In this document: piece after piece, positions 1-9,200 of the stretch
Layout: each line of letters starts with the position of its first letter
Position numbering within the stretch: the stretch's first letter is position 1
NCBI GenBank assembly: GCA_027596195.1
Contig: JADGJG010000785.1
Location: 1 to 12,587, forward strand
Direction: 5' to 3'
Length of the DNA stretch: 12,587 nt
Source of the DNA: Podochytrium sp. JEL0797
Taxonomy: Eukaryota > Chytridiomycota > Chytridiomycetes > Chytridiales > Chytriomycetaceae
Notes under the pieces: model-generated
What the model was told of the DNA's origin: nothing
What the model saw: only the letters and a program-made list of their open reading frames with translations
The model's database searches: none
Position numbers and translations under genes: made by a program

Positions 1-1997
1 CCCCCCCCGGATCCGGAAAACTCTCCCTCCTCCATTCCATCACAGACTCTCTCGGCCTAAACCTGCACACAATCGATTGCCTCTCCCTCGACCCCACAAC
101 TCCGTTCGCAACCCTCGAGTTTGAATACGAGAAAGCAAAGGGAATGTATCCGTGTGTGTTTGTGATGAGGAATGTGGATGCTTTGGTTGGAGCTGGTGGG
201 GATCAGAAGGAAGAGAAGGCGGCTGGGGGGCTTATGAGTGCGGTTTTGGGGGGGGTGTGGGTGGGTGGGGTGGCGGTTGTGGGTACCACGGGGGAGGCAG
301 AGAAGGTTGGGAAGGAGGTGAGGAGTGGGTTTGGGTATGAGGTTGAGTTGCCGGTGAGTTTTTCGCTTCAAATTGGGGGGGTGTTGGTTTTGAGGCTGAG
401 GTTTTCTTTGGATAGACGGCTTCAGATGAATTGAGACACAAGATTGTATCCGAGTTGACGAGCAAAGTGTCGTTATCGAACGACATTGATCAAAAGAAAC
501 TCGCGATCCAGACTTCAGGGTTGTGTCCGGCGGATTTGGTGGCACTCGTGGCGAGGGCGTTGTCAATTTCGGTGGATGGCGTGGCGGGGTTGTACGTTCA
601 CCCCCCTCTCCTATGCTGTGAAAATCGCTTTGGTTTCGCTCAACTCCTTGTTTTTCGTTTTGTGTAGGACGAAATTGAACGAGTCCGCCGTGTCGGAACG
701 CACCCTCGCGCAAGCCGGTCTCGTGATTTCGAGTGCAGATTTTGAAAAGGCGTTGGCGTGTACGAAAAAGACGCAGGCGGATACGATTGGGGCGCCGTCG
801 ATTCCGAATGTGACTTGTAAGTGTTTGTCGCGGGGTAAAAGGCGACATGACTAAACTCTGTTCTTTTTTAGGGGACGATATCGGCGGACTTTCTCATGTT
901 CGGGAGAACATCAATGACACGATTCAGCTTCCACTCGAAAGACCTGAATTGTTTGCGTCGGGGATGAAGAAGCGCAGTGGTATTATGTTTGATTCGATCA
1001 TGTTTTCGATCGCATTCGCCAACTCTTTTTGTTTGCCTTGGATCAGGAATCCTGCTATTTGGACCGCCTGGAACGGGAAAAACTCTGATCGCCAAAGCTG
1101 TAGCCACCACATTCTCACTCAACTTTTTGTCCGTGAAAGGTCCCGAACTGCTCAACATGGTTCGTTTCCCCCCTTCCTCCACCCCCCATCGAAAAAAACT
1201 AAACCCCCACAAAATCAAAAAGTACATTGGAGAATCCGAGGCCAACGTCCGCCGCATCTTCCAACAAGCCCGCAACGCGAAGCCCTGCGTCATCTTTTTC
1301 GACGAACTCGACTCGGTCGCCCCAAAACGCGGCGAAAAGGGCGACTCCTCCGGCGGTGTAATGGACCGCATCGTTTCCCAACTCCTCGCCGAACTCGATT
1401 CCGTCGGATCCACCGGCGGAGACGTCTTCGTCATCGGCGCCACAAACCGCCCGGACCTCCTCGATTCCGCACTCCTCCGCCCTGGGCGGTTCGATAAAAT
1501 GCTCTACCTAGGTGTGAGCCAAGAAAAAGCGGATAAAGTGAGTGTCATGCAGGCGTTAACGCGAAAGTTTGTGTTGGGACGCGGGTGTGAGTTGGAGAGG
1601 GTTGCGGAACGGGTTCCTGGGCATTTGACGGGCGCGGATTTGTATGCGTTGTGTTCGGATGCCATGTTGAAGGCGATTGAGAGGACGATTGGGGTTGTGG
1701 ATTTGAAATATGGTGAGTTTTTGTTGCCAGTGGGTGTGGGTGTCGTGGCGAAACGCGATTCAAAACAATACTGATGAATTCTCCTCCCCGACAGCCGAAT
1801 ACAATGACCTCCACAGAAAAGCAGTCGGCAGACCCAACGTTTCCATGACGGATTATTTGGAGTCGATTGCGGAACAGGAGCACAAGTCCGTGGTGGTTGA
1901 GGAAGAGGATTTCATGGCCGCATTGGCGGCCCTCAAGCCGTCGTTGACGCCGGCAGATTTGGCGCATTATGCGCATTTGCAGGATAAGTTTAAATAA
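1..1997 (+). CDS. PEX6: Peroxisomal AAA+ ATPase Pex6, 5'-partial, 7 exons
   Basis: Pex6 pairs with Pex1 at the peroxisomal membrane to pull ubiquitinated Pex5 receptor back to the cytosol. Exons by splice-site and frame fit: 1-353, 416-591, 668-816, 872-979, 1047-1159, 1223-1712, 1795-1997; introns of 62, 76, 55, 67, 63 and 82 bases, all GT-AG. The joined frame gives 529 residues plus TAA. The window opens in the D1 P-loop (PPGSGK); the D1 Walker B position reads [10 protein letters not shown], without the usual Asp-Glu pair, as expected for the degenerate Pex6 D1. D2 is intact: Walker A GPPGTGKT across exon 5, IGESEANVR, Walker [10 protein letters not shown], sensor GATNRPD and arginine finger LLRPGRFD in exon 6. 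The Trp of the VTWDDIGGL motif is restored by the exon 3/4 junction, which supports the model. The N-terminal domain lies outside the window. Family assignment is firm; the paralogue Pex1 is less likely because of the [10 protein letters not shown] and KKRSGILL signatures. Confidence 0.93.
248..270 (+). other. G-quadruplex-forming motif in PEX6 exon 1
   Basis: On the coding strand a run of eight G is followed by GGG, GGG and GGGG separated by loops of 1-3 bases (runs at 248-255, 259-261, 263-265, 267-270). This satisfies the usual G3+N1-7 rule. It encodes a Gly/Val-rich part of the D1 domain. Folding is inferred, not shown. Confidence 0.55.
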
Positions 1998-1998
1998 A
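1993..1998 (+). terminator. Polyadenylation signal overlapping the PEX6 stop codon
   Basis: AATAAA is formed by the last Lys codon, the TAA stop and the next base (AAA TAA A). No other AATAAA is seen in the following 200 bases on this strand, so this is the best candidate signal. Confidence 0.45.
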
Positions 1999-2736
1999 GG
2001 GATTCGTCAAAACATAAATTCTACATCGTTTTGGTGAATACCGCGGGGAGGCCAGAATTATTGATCCGATCAATCGAATCAAAGCGCGTGAGAATTAGAA
2101 CCCAAAAAATCGAAACCGTTCACATGCAATTCGCTCGAGTCTTGACTTTCTTGGTTGCTCTTTCAATTGCCTTGATTTTGATTCTGCTTTAGCATCAAAA
2201 ACACAAATTCTAGAGCGTGTGCTAGAAAGTGCATTTTTGAAGTTCCCGGTGGACACCGCGGGGAGGCCAGAATCATGATCCACCAAATCGATCAATTGAA
2301 TCAATCGCGTGACCAAAGCAAATAGAAATTGTTTGCATTCGCAGTCGCATGAGATTGTTGCGTCGTGACTTTCTTACTTGACTTTCGATTGCTTGAGCAT
2401 CAAAAAAAAAGGTAGCTCGTGCATGTGTACCGCGGAGGACTGCATCAGAAAAATAATGACCCGCCGCATCGACCAATTTAACAAGCTTCGATTAACTGAG
2501 CCAATCGCTTGAAAAGCATAGATACGGAGCAGGAAATTTACCGGATTGGGGGTAGAGGAGGTGGGCATCTGAAATTGTCAAAGATTTACGCGTGCGAACG
2601 GATGAGGGCGGGAATGTGTGGGGGTACATGCAATCAGAGTGGGAGATACATGACACGAATAATCGATGCTCTTGTTTCGTCGTTTGTGCTTCGCGCCTGT
2701 ATTTTCTTAATTGAAGAAGGGAAGAAGGAGTTTGAG
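1998..2736. other. Intergenic stretch, no trusted gene
   Basis: Downstream of PEX6. It contains the degenerate tandem repeat described separately (2041-2519). From 2520 to 2736 only short ORFs are present: an 86-residue one on + (2509-2769) and a 98-residue one on - (2492-2788). The minus frame contains Ser/Gln/Arg-rich text that looks mildly protein-like (SSLLQLRKYRREAQ) and could be a 3' exon of the small gene upstream at 2737-3063. I found no convincing splice pair joining them. Confidence 0.5.
2041..2519. repeat. Degenerate tandem repeat, 2.5 units
   Basis: Three units start with the same GC-rich block at 2041, 2256 and 2430, giving spacings of 215 and 174 bases. Units 1 and 2 share the exact 19-mer ACCGCGGGGAGGCCAGAAT; unit 3 has a decayed version (ACCGCGGAGG then CAGAA). 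Further shared blocks in order: ATCGATCAA or ATCAATC-like words, (A)ATCGCGTGA or ATCGCTTGA, GACTTTCTT, a T-rich tract, and AGCATCAAAAA followed by a GTGT/GCATGTG word. Unit 3 is cut off after the ATCGCTTGAAAAGC block. No long ORF runs through all units, so a non-coding array is preferred. Confidence 0.7.
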
Positions 2737-3063
2737 TCATCGAGTTATAAGATTCTGAAGGGAGATTGAAAGCGGAACTCTCACACAAACCCTAGGAAGT
2801 GCCAAATCTTCTGGAATAGAGGGATCAAGTAGTGGTTCATTTAGATCTGGTAGTTGCGGTGATGACAAGTAGGGTACACGTCTTTAGGAACGCGTCGCGC
2901 TGACCAGTTTCTCTGAAACAAAAATCAGTCATCGGAGAATCAAATAAAGCAAATAAAATCTATCATACGTGGGTTTATGTACCACCGTGGGTGCCAGGCT
3001 GTCGGTGCCTTGGTGGTACATTGTTCGGACTGCAGTGAACGCGACTCGAGACGGCGATCCCAT
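2737..3063 (-). CDS. Probable small spliced gene, unknown function, 3' end unsettled
   Basis: Not recognised. A first exon runs from ATG 3063 (context TTTCAACATGG) to 2969 and encodes 31 codons plus two bases (starts MGSPSRVAFT, ends VVHKP). It meets a strong intron, 2968-2913: donor GTATGA, branch-like GACTGAT, acceptor TTTCAG, 56 bases. Three continuations are open. Acceptor TTTCAG gives a stop at 2837. The AG two bases later gives NWSARRVPKDVY and a stop at 2841. A later AG near 2880 gives PDLNEPLLDPSIPEDLALPR and a stop at 2737; this last peptide looks the most protein-like but needs a 90-base intron. The product would be about 55-80 residues. A TATATA element lies some 30-40 bases upstream. 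No AATAAA was found behind any of the stops. Confidence 0.35.
2978..3020. repeat. Inverted repeat, 9-bp perfect arms
   Basis: TGTACCACC (2978-2986) and its exact complement GGTGGTACA (3012-3020) flank a 25-base loop that contains GGTGCC twice. It lies inside the proposed first exon of the small minus-strand gene, so it may be only coding sequence. Confidence 0.5.
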
Positions 3064-3094
3064 GTTGAAAGACTGACGGCTGTTGGCAAATGAC

Positions 3095-3104
3095 TATATA
3101 AAAA
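3095..3104. promoter_or_regulatory. TATA-like element
   Basis: TATATAAAAA on +, or TTTTTATATAG on -. On the minus strand it sits about 32-42 bases before the ATG at 3063 and fits that gene's core promoter. No plausible plus-strand gene follows it. Confidence 0.35.
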
Positions 3105-3288
3105 TGCGTCGTGGAATAGCGTGTCGGGTGCAGGGATTGCGCACGGGAGATTGCCAAAGGTGGAGCACGGCGCAGAGAAAATATCAAAAGCGACAAATCC
3201 CTCCTACGAAGTGTCGATCCAAAGCTTGCCAATCCGAAGAAAAAAGAATCTGTTTGGATGCCGGCGATTTGGAATCTAGCGATTTATA

Positions 3289-3294
3289 TTTATT
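3289..3294 (-). terminator. Polyadenylation signal of the MYND gene
   Basis: The minus strand reads AAAAAATAAATATAAA here, about 50 bases beyond the stop at 3344-3346. This supports 3344 as the true end of the upstream gene. Confidence 0.5.
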
Positions 3295-3343
3295 TTTTAC
3301 ATTCACCACGGCCGAACACACATTCCAGCACTACTACATCTTC

Positions 3344-4610
3344 TCAACCCAATCGATAACGGATCCATTCCAACTCAACTGGTTCACTGCAGCAAGGTCC
3401 ACCAAGACGCGAAATCTCATCCAGGTTCAAGACTCCCGAACGCGTCGCGCAAGGAACCTCTTTCGCAGCACGCGCCGCCGAACACAGTGGCTTGTCTTGG
3501 CGGCGGCAAAGATGCATATGCAGAATTAAACTTGCGCACCGGTCCGCAACTGCTTTGCGTCCTGGACCCGACAAATAGTTATACTTTAAGCAAAGACCCA
3601 TGGCAACAGACCAGAGCAAGAAATCATCGATGGCAAGAGACAAGACGTTCGAGACAATGGCGTCGTTGTATTGGACGCGTAGATCGGATTCCCATTGCGG
3701 CGGCTGCAGCGATTCACGAATGGACGCAGTTCTCACGGCGACCATTGCTGCGTAATTCAAACGCACGGGAAGCAACACCCGCTCGTTGCCGGAAAAGCGG
3801 TCACAAAAACGCGCAAAGAACTTGTCGACGAGGTTGTGGCTTTTCAGTGCATTCGCAGAAGTCATCATGCAATAAAGCACACGTCCATGAGCATGCGTTT
3901 CGGCACTGTGGTCGACTCGGAATCCAATCGAAGCCGTTTGGTTTGCCAACAAAAATTCATAGACGTTGGGTTAAAAGAACCCAAGGCCCCCTGATGGTCT
4001 CCCACGTGCGCCTCAATATGACCCATCAGCTCTTGAAGCAATCCATCCTCGAATCTGATCTTTGGATCACCAGAAATCTGGTTTGTGGGGATTCACTGAG
4101 TTTGGCATCGACGAATGCATTCGCGTAATAAATGAAGTAGCAGGCAATGTACTCGTACGCTTTGGGCCAGAATTCGCCGTGGCGGGGCCATTGGATGATT
4201 TCCTGACACAGAAGCTTTCTGCGGGTCGCGAGGGAGAGGTGCGCGGCTGAGTCGATGGAGGGGGAGTTCAACAAGGTTCCAATCAGATTAACGATGCAGG
4301 GATTGGGTTAGAAAAGCGGGATTCGTCCCAGGACAGTTGACGCACTTTCTCCGCGCAACAACTGAACCTGCTTCTCGTCCATTGGCAAAGAGGAGGCCAT
4401 CCGCTCACTCTCCTCCTTAGTTTCCAGACACTCGTGGCTATGGGACACCCATCCCAGCCTCTGGTGGGCTTCTGAACAATAGAAGACCGTGTGGCAATCG
4501 TCGCAACTCTGCAGATCCTGGTGTTTTCCGCAGACCAGACAGCCAATGCGGAAGTGCGTGTCCAGAGATGCGAGAAGAGTATCGGATGCGTTGAGCTGGG
4601 TCGCGGCCAT
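3344..4610 (-). CDS. MYND-type zinc-finger protein, about 4 exons
   Basis: The N-terminal exon (4610-4346, ATG in ACCGCCATGG context) carries a MYND finger at about residues 20-57: CLVC, CDDC, then YCSEAHQ, a Trp, and HSHEC. The sixth ligand is His instead of Cys. MYND fingers usually mediate protein-protein contacts; no SET or other catalytic motif is visible. Intron 1 is well supported (4345-4247, GTGCGT...CTCAG, 99 bases, phase 1 on both sides) and removes an in-frame TAA. Exon 2 contains KAYEYIACYFIYYANAF. The frame then moves twice. One consistent model uses introns 4112-4060 (53 bases) and 3964-3906 (59 bases), giving exons 4246-4113, 4059-3965 and 3905-3344 and a 351-residue protein. 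Other acceptors also fit, and two frameshifts in a decaying gene cannot be excluded. The last exon (187 codons) includes LSLAIDDFLLWSVAMGL and shows no known domain to me. Confidence 0.7.
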
Positions 4611-4791
4611 GGCGGTGGTTGGTTGGGGAGAGGTGTTTTTGAGGTGGATTTTCGGACTAAATTCATTGATTTTCCAGCAAAGCAAACCGCACATCAATCC
4701 ACTCCTTCAAAACTCAAAACTTGAGCTCATTCCTCGTCAAACGCAGGTAAACCATCTCTTACGCGCCACACCGCAACAATAACCGCGCCAC

Positions 4792-4910
4792 TCATTCGCG
4801 GCTGCCCTCGTGCGCAAGAGAGATAATTTCATCGAAGTCCAAATGAGCTGTCTGCGAGGCATAAAGGATGGCATTAGCAGAGCATCGCGACAGAGAATCG
4901 CATTGTGTTG
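4792..4910 (-). other. Coding-like stretch, possibly a 3' exon
   Basis: On the minus strand an AG at 4911 (TTGCCAG) opens a frame of about 39 codons ending in TGA at 4792-4794, with text such as CDSLSRCSANAILYASQ and HLDFDEIISLAHEGSRE. It reads like real protein, but I could not connect it in phase with the gene at 4976-5385, and it has no ATG of its own in frame. It may be a missed terminal exon or chance. Confidence 0.2.
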
Positions 4911-4951
4911 CTGGCAATGGGAAGATTCACCTTTCAAGATGTTGAAAAAAA

Positions 4952-4957
4952 TTTATT
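4952..4957 (-). terminator. Polyadenylation signal of the 4976-5385 gene
   Basis: AAAATAAAT on the minus strand, 19 bases past the TGA at 4976-4978, followed by a T tract. Confidence 0.4.
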
Positions 4958-4975
4958 TTAGAGTTGGAGAGTAAT

Positions 4976-5385
4976 TCAAATCTCTAACACAATGTTCACG
5001 TGACTGTGATTTGTGGGGAGGAAGAAAGTTAGTTTGTTGCGGGAAAAAAAGTTCAACTCACGATAAAAATCGATTGGAACCCTGCCTTTCGGAGACGTCA
5101 ACTGGGGAACCGGTTAAACTTTTCGTCTTGACGACGAGAGCAGCATGAGGTGGCCGAGCAGACTTGGGTGTCGCGATAGCTTGGAAGTTTCACGCCTCAA
5201 TATGAGAACAAGTGCTCCTTCAACGGGTTTTACACCAACTTGTATATTCTGTGCGAAGTGCCACCCACCACTGAACGAGCAGAAAATGAAGGGAAGAGAG
5301 AACGAACCTTGGCCATGTCGTGCGCGAGGGTGTAGACGGGCAGGCCCCCAGGATCAAAGACCCACCGGGTGAATGTGTCTGGCAT
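4976..5385 (-). CDS. Probable small spliced gene, unknown function
   Basis: Not recognised. Exon 1 runs from ATG 5385 to 5308, 26 codons beginning MPDTFTRWVF and ending TLAHDMAK. Intron 1 is 5307-5249 (GTTCGT...GCACAG, 59 bases), using the same donor as a PEX6 intron. Exon 2 opens NIQVGVKPVEGALVLILRRE. A later segment in another frame reads PPHAALVVKTKSLTGSP and ends at a textbook intron, 5061-5004: donor GTGAGT, branch ACTAAC, pyrimidine tract, acceptor CACAG, 58 bases. The last exon (5003-4976) gives HVNIVLEI and TGA. The frame change inside the middle part needs one more intron; candidates start with GTTGAAGG (62 bases) or GTAAAACC (71 bases) and end at CACCCAAG. The product would be about 90-100 residues. 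The intron signals and a downstream AATAAA make a gene likely, but its exact protein is uncertain. Confidence 0.45.
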
Positions 5386-5765
5386 GAGCGTTGGAAAGTT
5401 TTTTGGTTGTTTTTTTTGGCCATTTCTGTGTTTCCGCGGCTTTATGCTCTCCCTTGTGGGAAAAGGGTGGGTGGGAAGCGGCAACTTTTTCAACAAATAA
5501 TTTTCTTCCTCCCCATGACTCAACGTGAAACTCAAACACATTCGTCAACTAATTCCCGCCCAAAAGGCACCTCTGCAACCGATTCAATGGAAGCGAAATG
5601 GAAGAGTTGTTCTCCCGCTCTTTTCATTCTACGGAACATGCCATTTTTGGAAAACATTTTCCTCCAAAAACGAAAAATGAAACGCCCATTGTTTACCATT
5701 TTACCGGAAAAAAGAAGGATACGATCGCTGATAAATGTTCTCGTGTAACTTGATTCGAAAAGTAC
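5386..5765. other. Intergenic, presumed promoter of the 4976-5385 gene
   Basis: AT-rich, with runs of A or T (for example 5410-5417). A 142-residue plus-strand ORF (5320-5748) overlaps it but has low-complexity, basic, domain-free text and begins antisense to a spliced exon, so I do not call it. Confidence 0.45.
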
Positions 5766-6098
5766 TCATGGCTTGATCTCAAATCGATTTTTAGAACTGA
5801 ATTGACTCTCCAGCTTCACAATTTCAGTCTCACTCGTAGTCATGAAATGCTTTCCAAACATCAACGCGTAGCCAACCTCGGCATACCCATCCCACAACAA
5901 ATGCGCAGCGTCAACGTCCCTTTTGATTATTAACTTACGCTGTAACGATATCATTTGACGCATGAAGCGCTCGGTAGTCGATTTCGCAAAAGGTGAAGAG
6001 GTGATTGAATCAGACGAGTTAGTCCGACGACTTCGCGTGGATGAATTCCGTGACTTTCGGAGAGTCGAGGTGACAGAATTGAGACGTAGGTCATACAT
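5766..6098 (-). CDS. Hypothetical protein, 110 residues
   Basis: Not recognised. A single-exon ORF from ATG 6098 (AAAGTAATGT) to TGA. Residues 1-45 are rich in Ser, Thr and Arg (STLRKSRNSSTRSRR) and likely disordered. The C-terminal half, about residues 46-110, looks folded and helical (LQRKLIIKRDVDAAHLLW, then GYAEVGYALMFGKHF). No signal peptide, clear membrane helix or zinc motif. A GTAAGT inside codons near 5937 could be a donor, so an internal intron is possible. It ends about 330 bases downstream of the copper ATPase stop region on the same strand. No AATAAA was seen just beyond its stop. Confidence 0.4.
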   Translation of the reverse strand: MYDLRLNSVTSTLRKSRNSSTRSRRTNSSDSITSSPFAKSTTERFMRQMISLQRKLIIKRDVDAAHLLWDGYAEVGYALMFGKHFMTTSETEIVKLESQFSSKNRFEIKP

Positions 6099-6187
6099 TA
6101 CTTTTGTTGCAGGGTTTCTGATAGCGCATCCAACTCCATGACTTATCCAAGTAAAAACTGATTACCAACTCTTATTTTTCTTCTCCT

Positions 6188-6193
6188 TTTATT
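6188..6193 (-). terminator. Polyadenylation signal of the copper ATPase gene
   Basis: The minus strand reads GAAATAAAAGG about 43 bases after the TGA at 6236-6238. Confidence 0.45.
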
Positions 6194-6235
6194 TCCCCTG
6201 CATTCAAGAAAACAAAAAAAACATCATATCGTCAT

Positions 6236-9200
6236 TCACGCCCGAAACAACTTCAAAGCCAAACTACTCGTCACCACAGTCACACTACTCAAGGCCATCG
6301 CCAATCCCGCCATCCACGGATCCAACACAAACCCGGACCAAGACAACACCCCCGCCGCGATAGGGATCCCAATCACATTGTACGCGAACGCGCCGGCCAT
6401 GTTGATGTAAATGCGGCGGAGGACCGTGCGACTGAGTTTGAGGAGGGTTACAATGTCGTGGAGGTCTGAGCGGAGGAGGACGGCGGAGGCGGATTCGATG
6501 GCAATGTCGGAGCCGCCACCCAACGCGATTCTATGAAGAAACGAAAAGAAGAATCAGTATAAAAACCCCACTTTATCCATCGAGAAAGGGCAACAAAACA
6601 AAAAACTCACCCCACATCCGCACTCGCCAACGCAATCGAATCATTAATCCCATCTCCCGCAAAAGCCACAACCTTCCCCTTTCCTGGTACCCCTCTGTCC
6701 TCCTTCAACTCTCTCACCTTCACCCCCTTGTCCATCGGCAAACACCCCGCCACAACATCCCCCTCCAAAATCCCCACCTCCCTCGCAACAGCACGCGCCG
6801 TCGCCATCTGATCCCCCGTAACCATCACTACACGAATTCCCATCCCTTGCAACGCTTCCACAGTCTCCCGTGCGCTTTCACGAACAGGATCCGAAACAGC
6901 CATCATACACACGAGTTTCCCGTCGCGAGGTTTCTCCCTTTGCTCCCGCAAGCCAACATACACCACCGTCTTCCCATCCCCCTGCCACCCATCCACCTTC
7001 CCCAAAACCCCACCCGCTCCATCATGGCACTCATTCACATCCACAACCCACCGCCGACTCCCCACATACGCCATCCACACCTCACCCCCCTTCACAACGC
7101 GACAAGAGAGTCCCATCCCGGCTTCCTCTTTCACTTCTTCCACGGTCCATCCGTCTCCTACGACGCCAGTCCTCCCCGCTCCTGTCCCCGCACGTGGGGT
7201 CGCATACGCCGTCGCTGCAGAAGCGAGGGGATGCACACTCGTACCCTCAACATACGCCACCAGATTCCACACGTCCTCCTCCGTTCGCAAAGGTCCATCG
7301 TCCTTCACCACCGCGAGCGTCGTCACCTCAGAAGACTCACTCATATCCACCGAGACGGAATCCTGAGGGGAAGAAGCGTTGTTGGGAACAAGAACGACCG
7401 AATCCGTGACGGTGGGTTTCCCGAGTGTGAGGGTTCCCGTTTTGTCAAATACAATGGTGGAGACTTGGGAAGCCATTTGGAGGGCCGCGCCGCCGCCTTT
7501 AACGAGGATACCGTATTTGGCAGCGACTATTTAAATTCAGGGTTTCGTTAGATAGCGCCAACCTGAACAAGTTGAAAACCAAAAACTCACCCCCAGTCCC
7601 AACCATCACAGCCGTCGGCGTCGCCAGCCCAAGCGCGCAAGGACATGCAATCACCAAAACCGCCACCGCAAACTGCATCGCAACTCCTACGAGACCTTCC
7701 CCTTCACCGATCGCCACCCAACCTTCCCCCAACACCAAAGACCACACCAAGAAAGTCACCACAGCCGCAGCGACCACTACCGGTACAAATACGCGACTCA
7801 CGCGATCAGCTACCTCTTGCACGGGCGCTTTGAACATTTGCGCATCTTGCACACATGTGACGATTCGTTGGAGGACGGTTTCGGCACCGATACAGACCGC
7901 TTTCACAAGCACAGCGCCTCCACCGGAATTCAATGTCCCCCCCGTGACTTCGTCTCCAACCGTTTTGGTCAGCGGCACAGGTTCACCCGTCAACATACTC
8001 TCATCCACAAACGCGGTCCCAGACACAACCATCGCGTCACAAGGGAAGCGGGATCCAACGGGAACTTTGAGAATGTCCCCGACTTCGAGTAACCCGACAC
8101 TAACTTCCTCCTCCCTCTCAATCTGCATCGACTCCCCCGAAGCCAAGTGGACCAAAGTCGCAGTATCAGGTGTCAACGACAACAACTGCGTCACCGCCGC
8201 GCCAGTTTGCTGTTTCGCGTAGGTTTCGAGGTACTTGCCATAGAGGATGAAGAAGATGAGGAGGATGGAGGTTTCAAAGTATTGGTGTTGAGGTGAAAGG
8301 GTGGGGCCACCGCCTGGGGTGCGAAGGGCATCGATGAGGGAAGCGAGGAGGATGGAGACGCTGTAGAAGTAGGCTGCGGATGTGCCAAGTGCGACGAGGA
8401 CGTCCATCTGAGATCGGGAAGGAAGGGAAGGAAATGAGTTAGTTTAAGAAAAACTACTAAACTACTAAACTAAAAAACAACGCTTACATTCGCTGATCCA
8501 GCATACCGCAAACTCCTCCACGCCCCGACATAAAACCGCATCCCCAACCAAAACTGCACGGGAGACGCCAACAAGAACATAATCCCAGCCAACCTTGACA
8601 CCCCAGGAAACAACTCCGCGTCGACCCACTGACGCGCGGGGTTCTCGGGCGAAAGCGACATTCCGATAATCATATCCAAGATGACCGCGGGGAGTGCAAA
8701 GCAGAACGCGATGAGGGCTGAGCGGGAGTAGGAGGCGAGTTCGCGTTGGGACTGTTGTTGCGCGAGGTTCGTTAGGTCTCCTTCCTTGGCCAACCCTGCA
8801 ATGAAGCCTGCGTCTTCGATGGAGGCAATGAGTCTTCTCGCACCGATAATGTTGGAATCGTGGGCTACTACGGCACGGTTCGTCAAAAGACTCACGGTCG
8901 CCGAGTCCACACCCTCCAGAGAAAGTAGGATGCGTTCCACACTCGCAACACAGGAAGCACACGTCATTCCCGAAACGTCGAGTTTGGTGGTGGTCAAGTG
9001 GGCCTGCTGCGCCTCTTCCGCGTTTGCTCCCGGCCCGTCAATGTAGAGAAACGAGTTTGTCACAGAATGATCATGAGCCGTCAAACTCGCCAACGGAACG
9101 CTCGCGTCAATCTCAACCACCGTCGAGGAACTATGATGAAGAGCTTCGAATCCGCAGTTTTCAATCGTATCAAGAATCACTTGAACGGGCGCGATAACCG

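Noticed and set aside
57..848. 263-residue minus-strand ORF
   Set aside because: It runs through PEX6 exons and introns on the opposite strand, with low-complexity Pro/His/Thr text.
3083..4128. 148- and 213-residue plus-strand ORFs
   Set aside because: Antisense to the last exons of the MYND gene. A minus-strand AATAAA after 3344 supports the minus strand as coding.
4489..4782. 97-residue plus-strand ORF
   Set aside because: Antisense to the MYND finger exon, which has clear zinc ligands.
5320..5748. 142-residue plus-strand ORF
   Set aside because: It starts opposite a proposed spliced exon, is basic and domain-free, and crosses AT-rich intergenic DNA.
6847..7551. 234- and 179-residue plus-strand ORFs rich in His, Pro and Arg
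   Set aside because: Antisense to copper ATPase exon 4; their composition mirrors the coding strand and no domain is visible.
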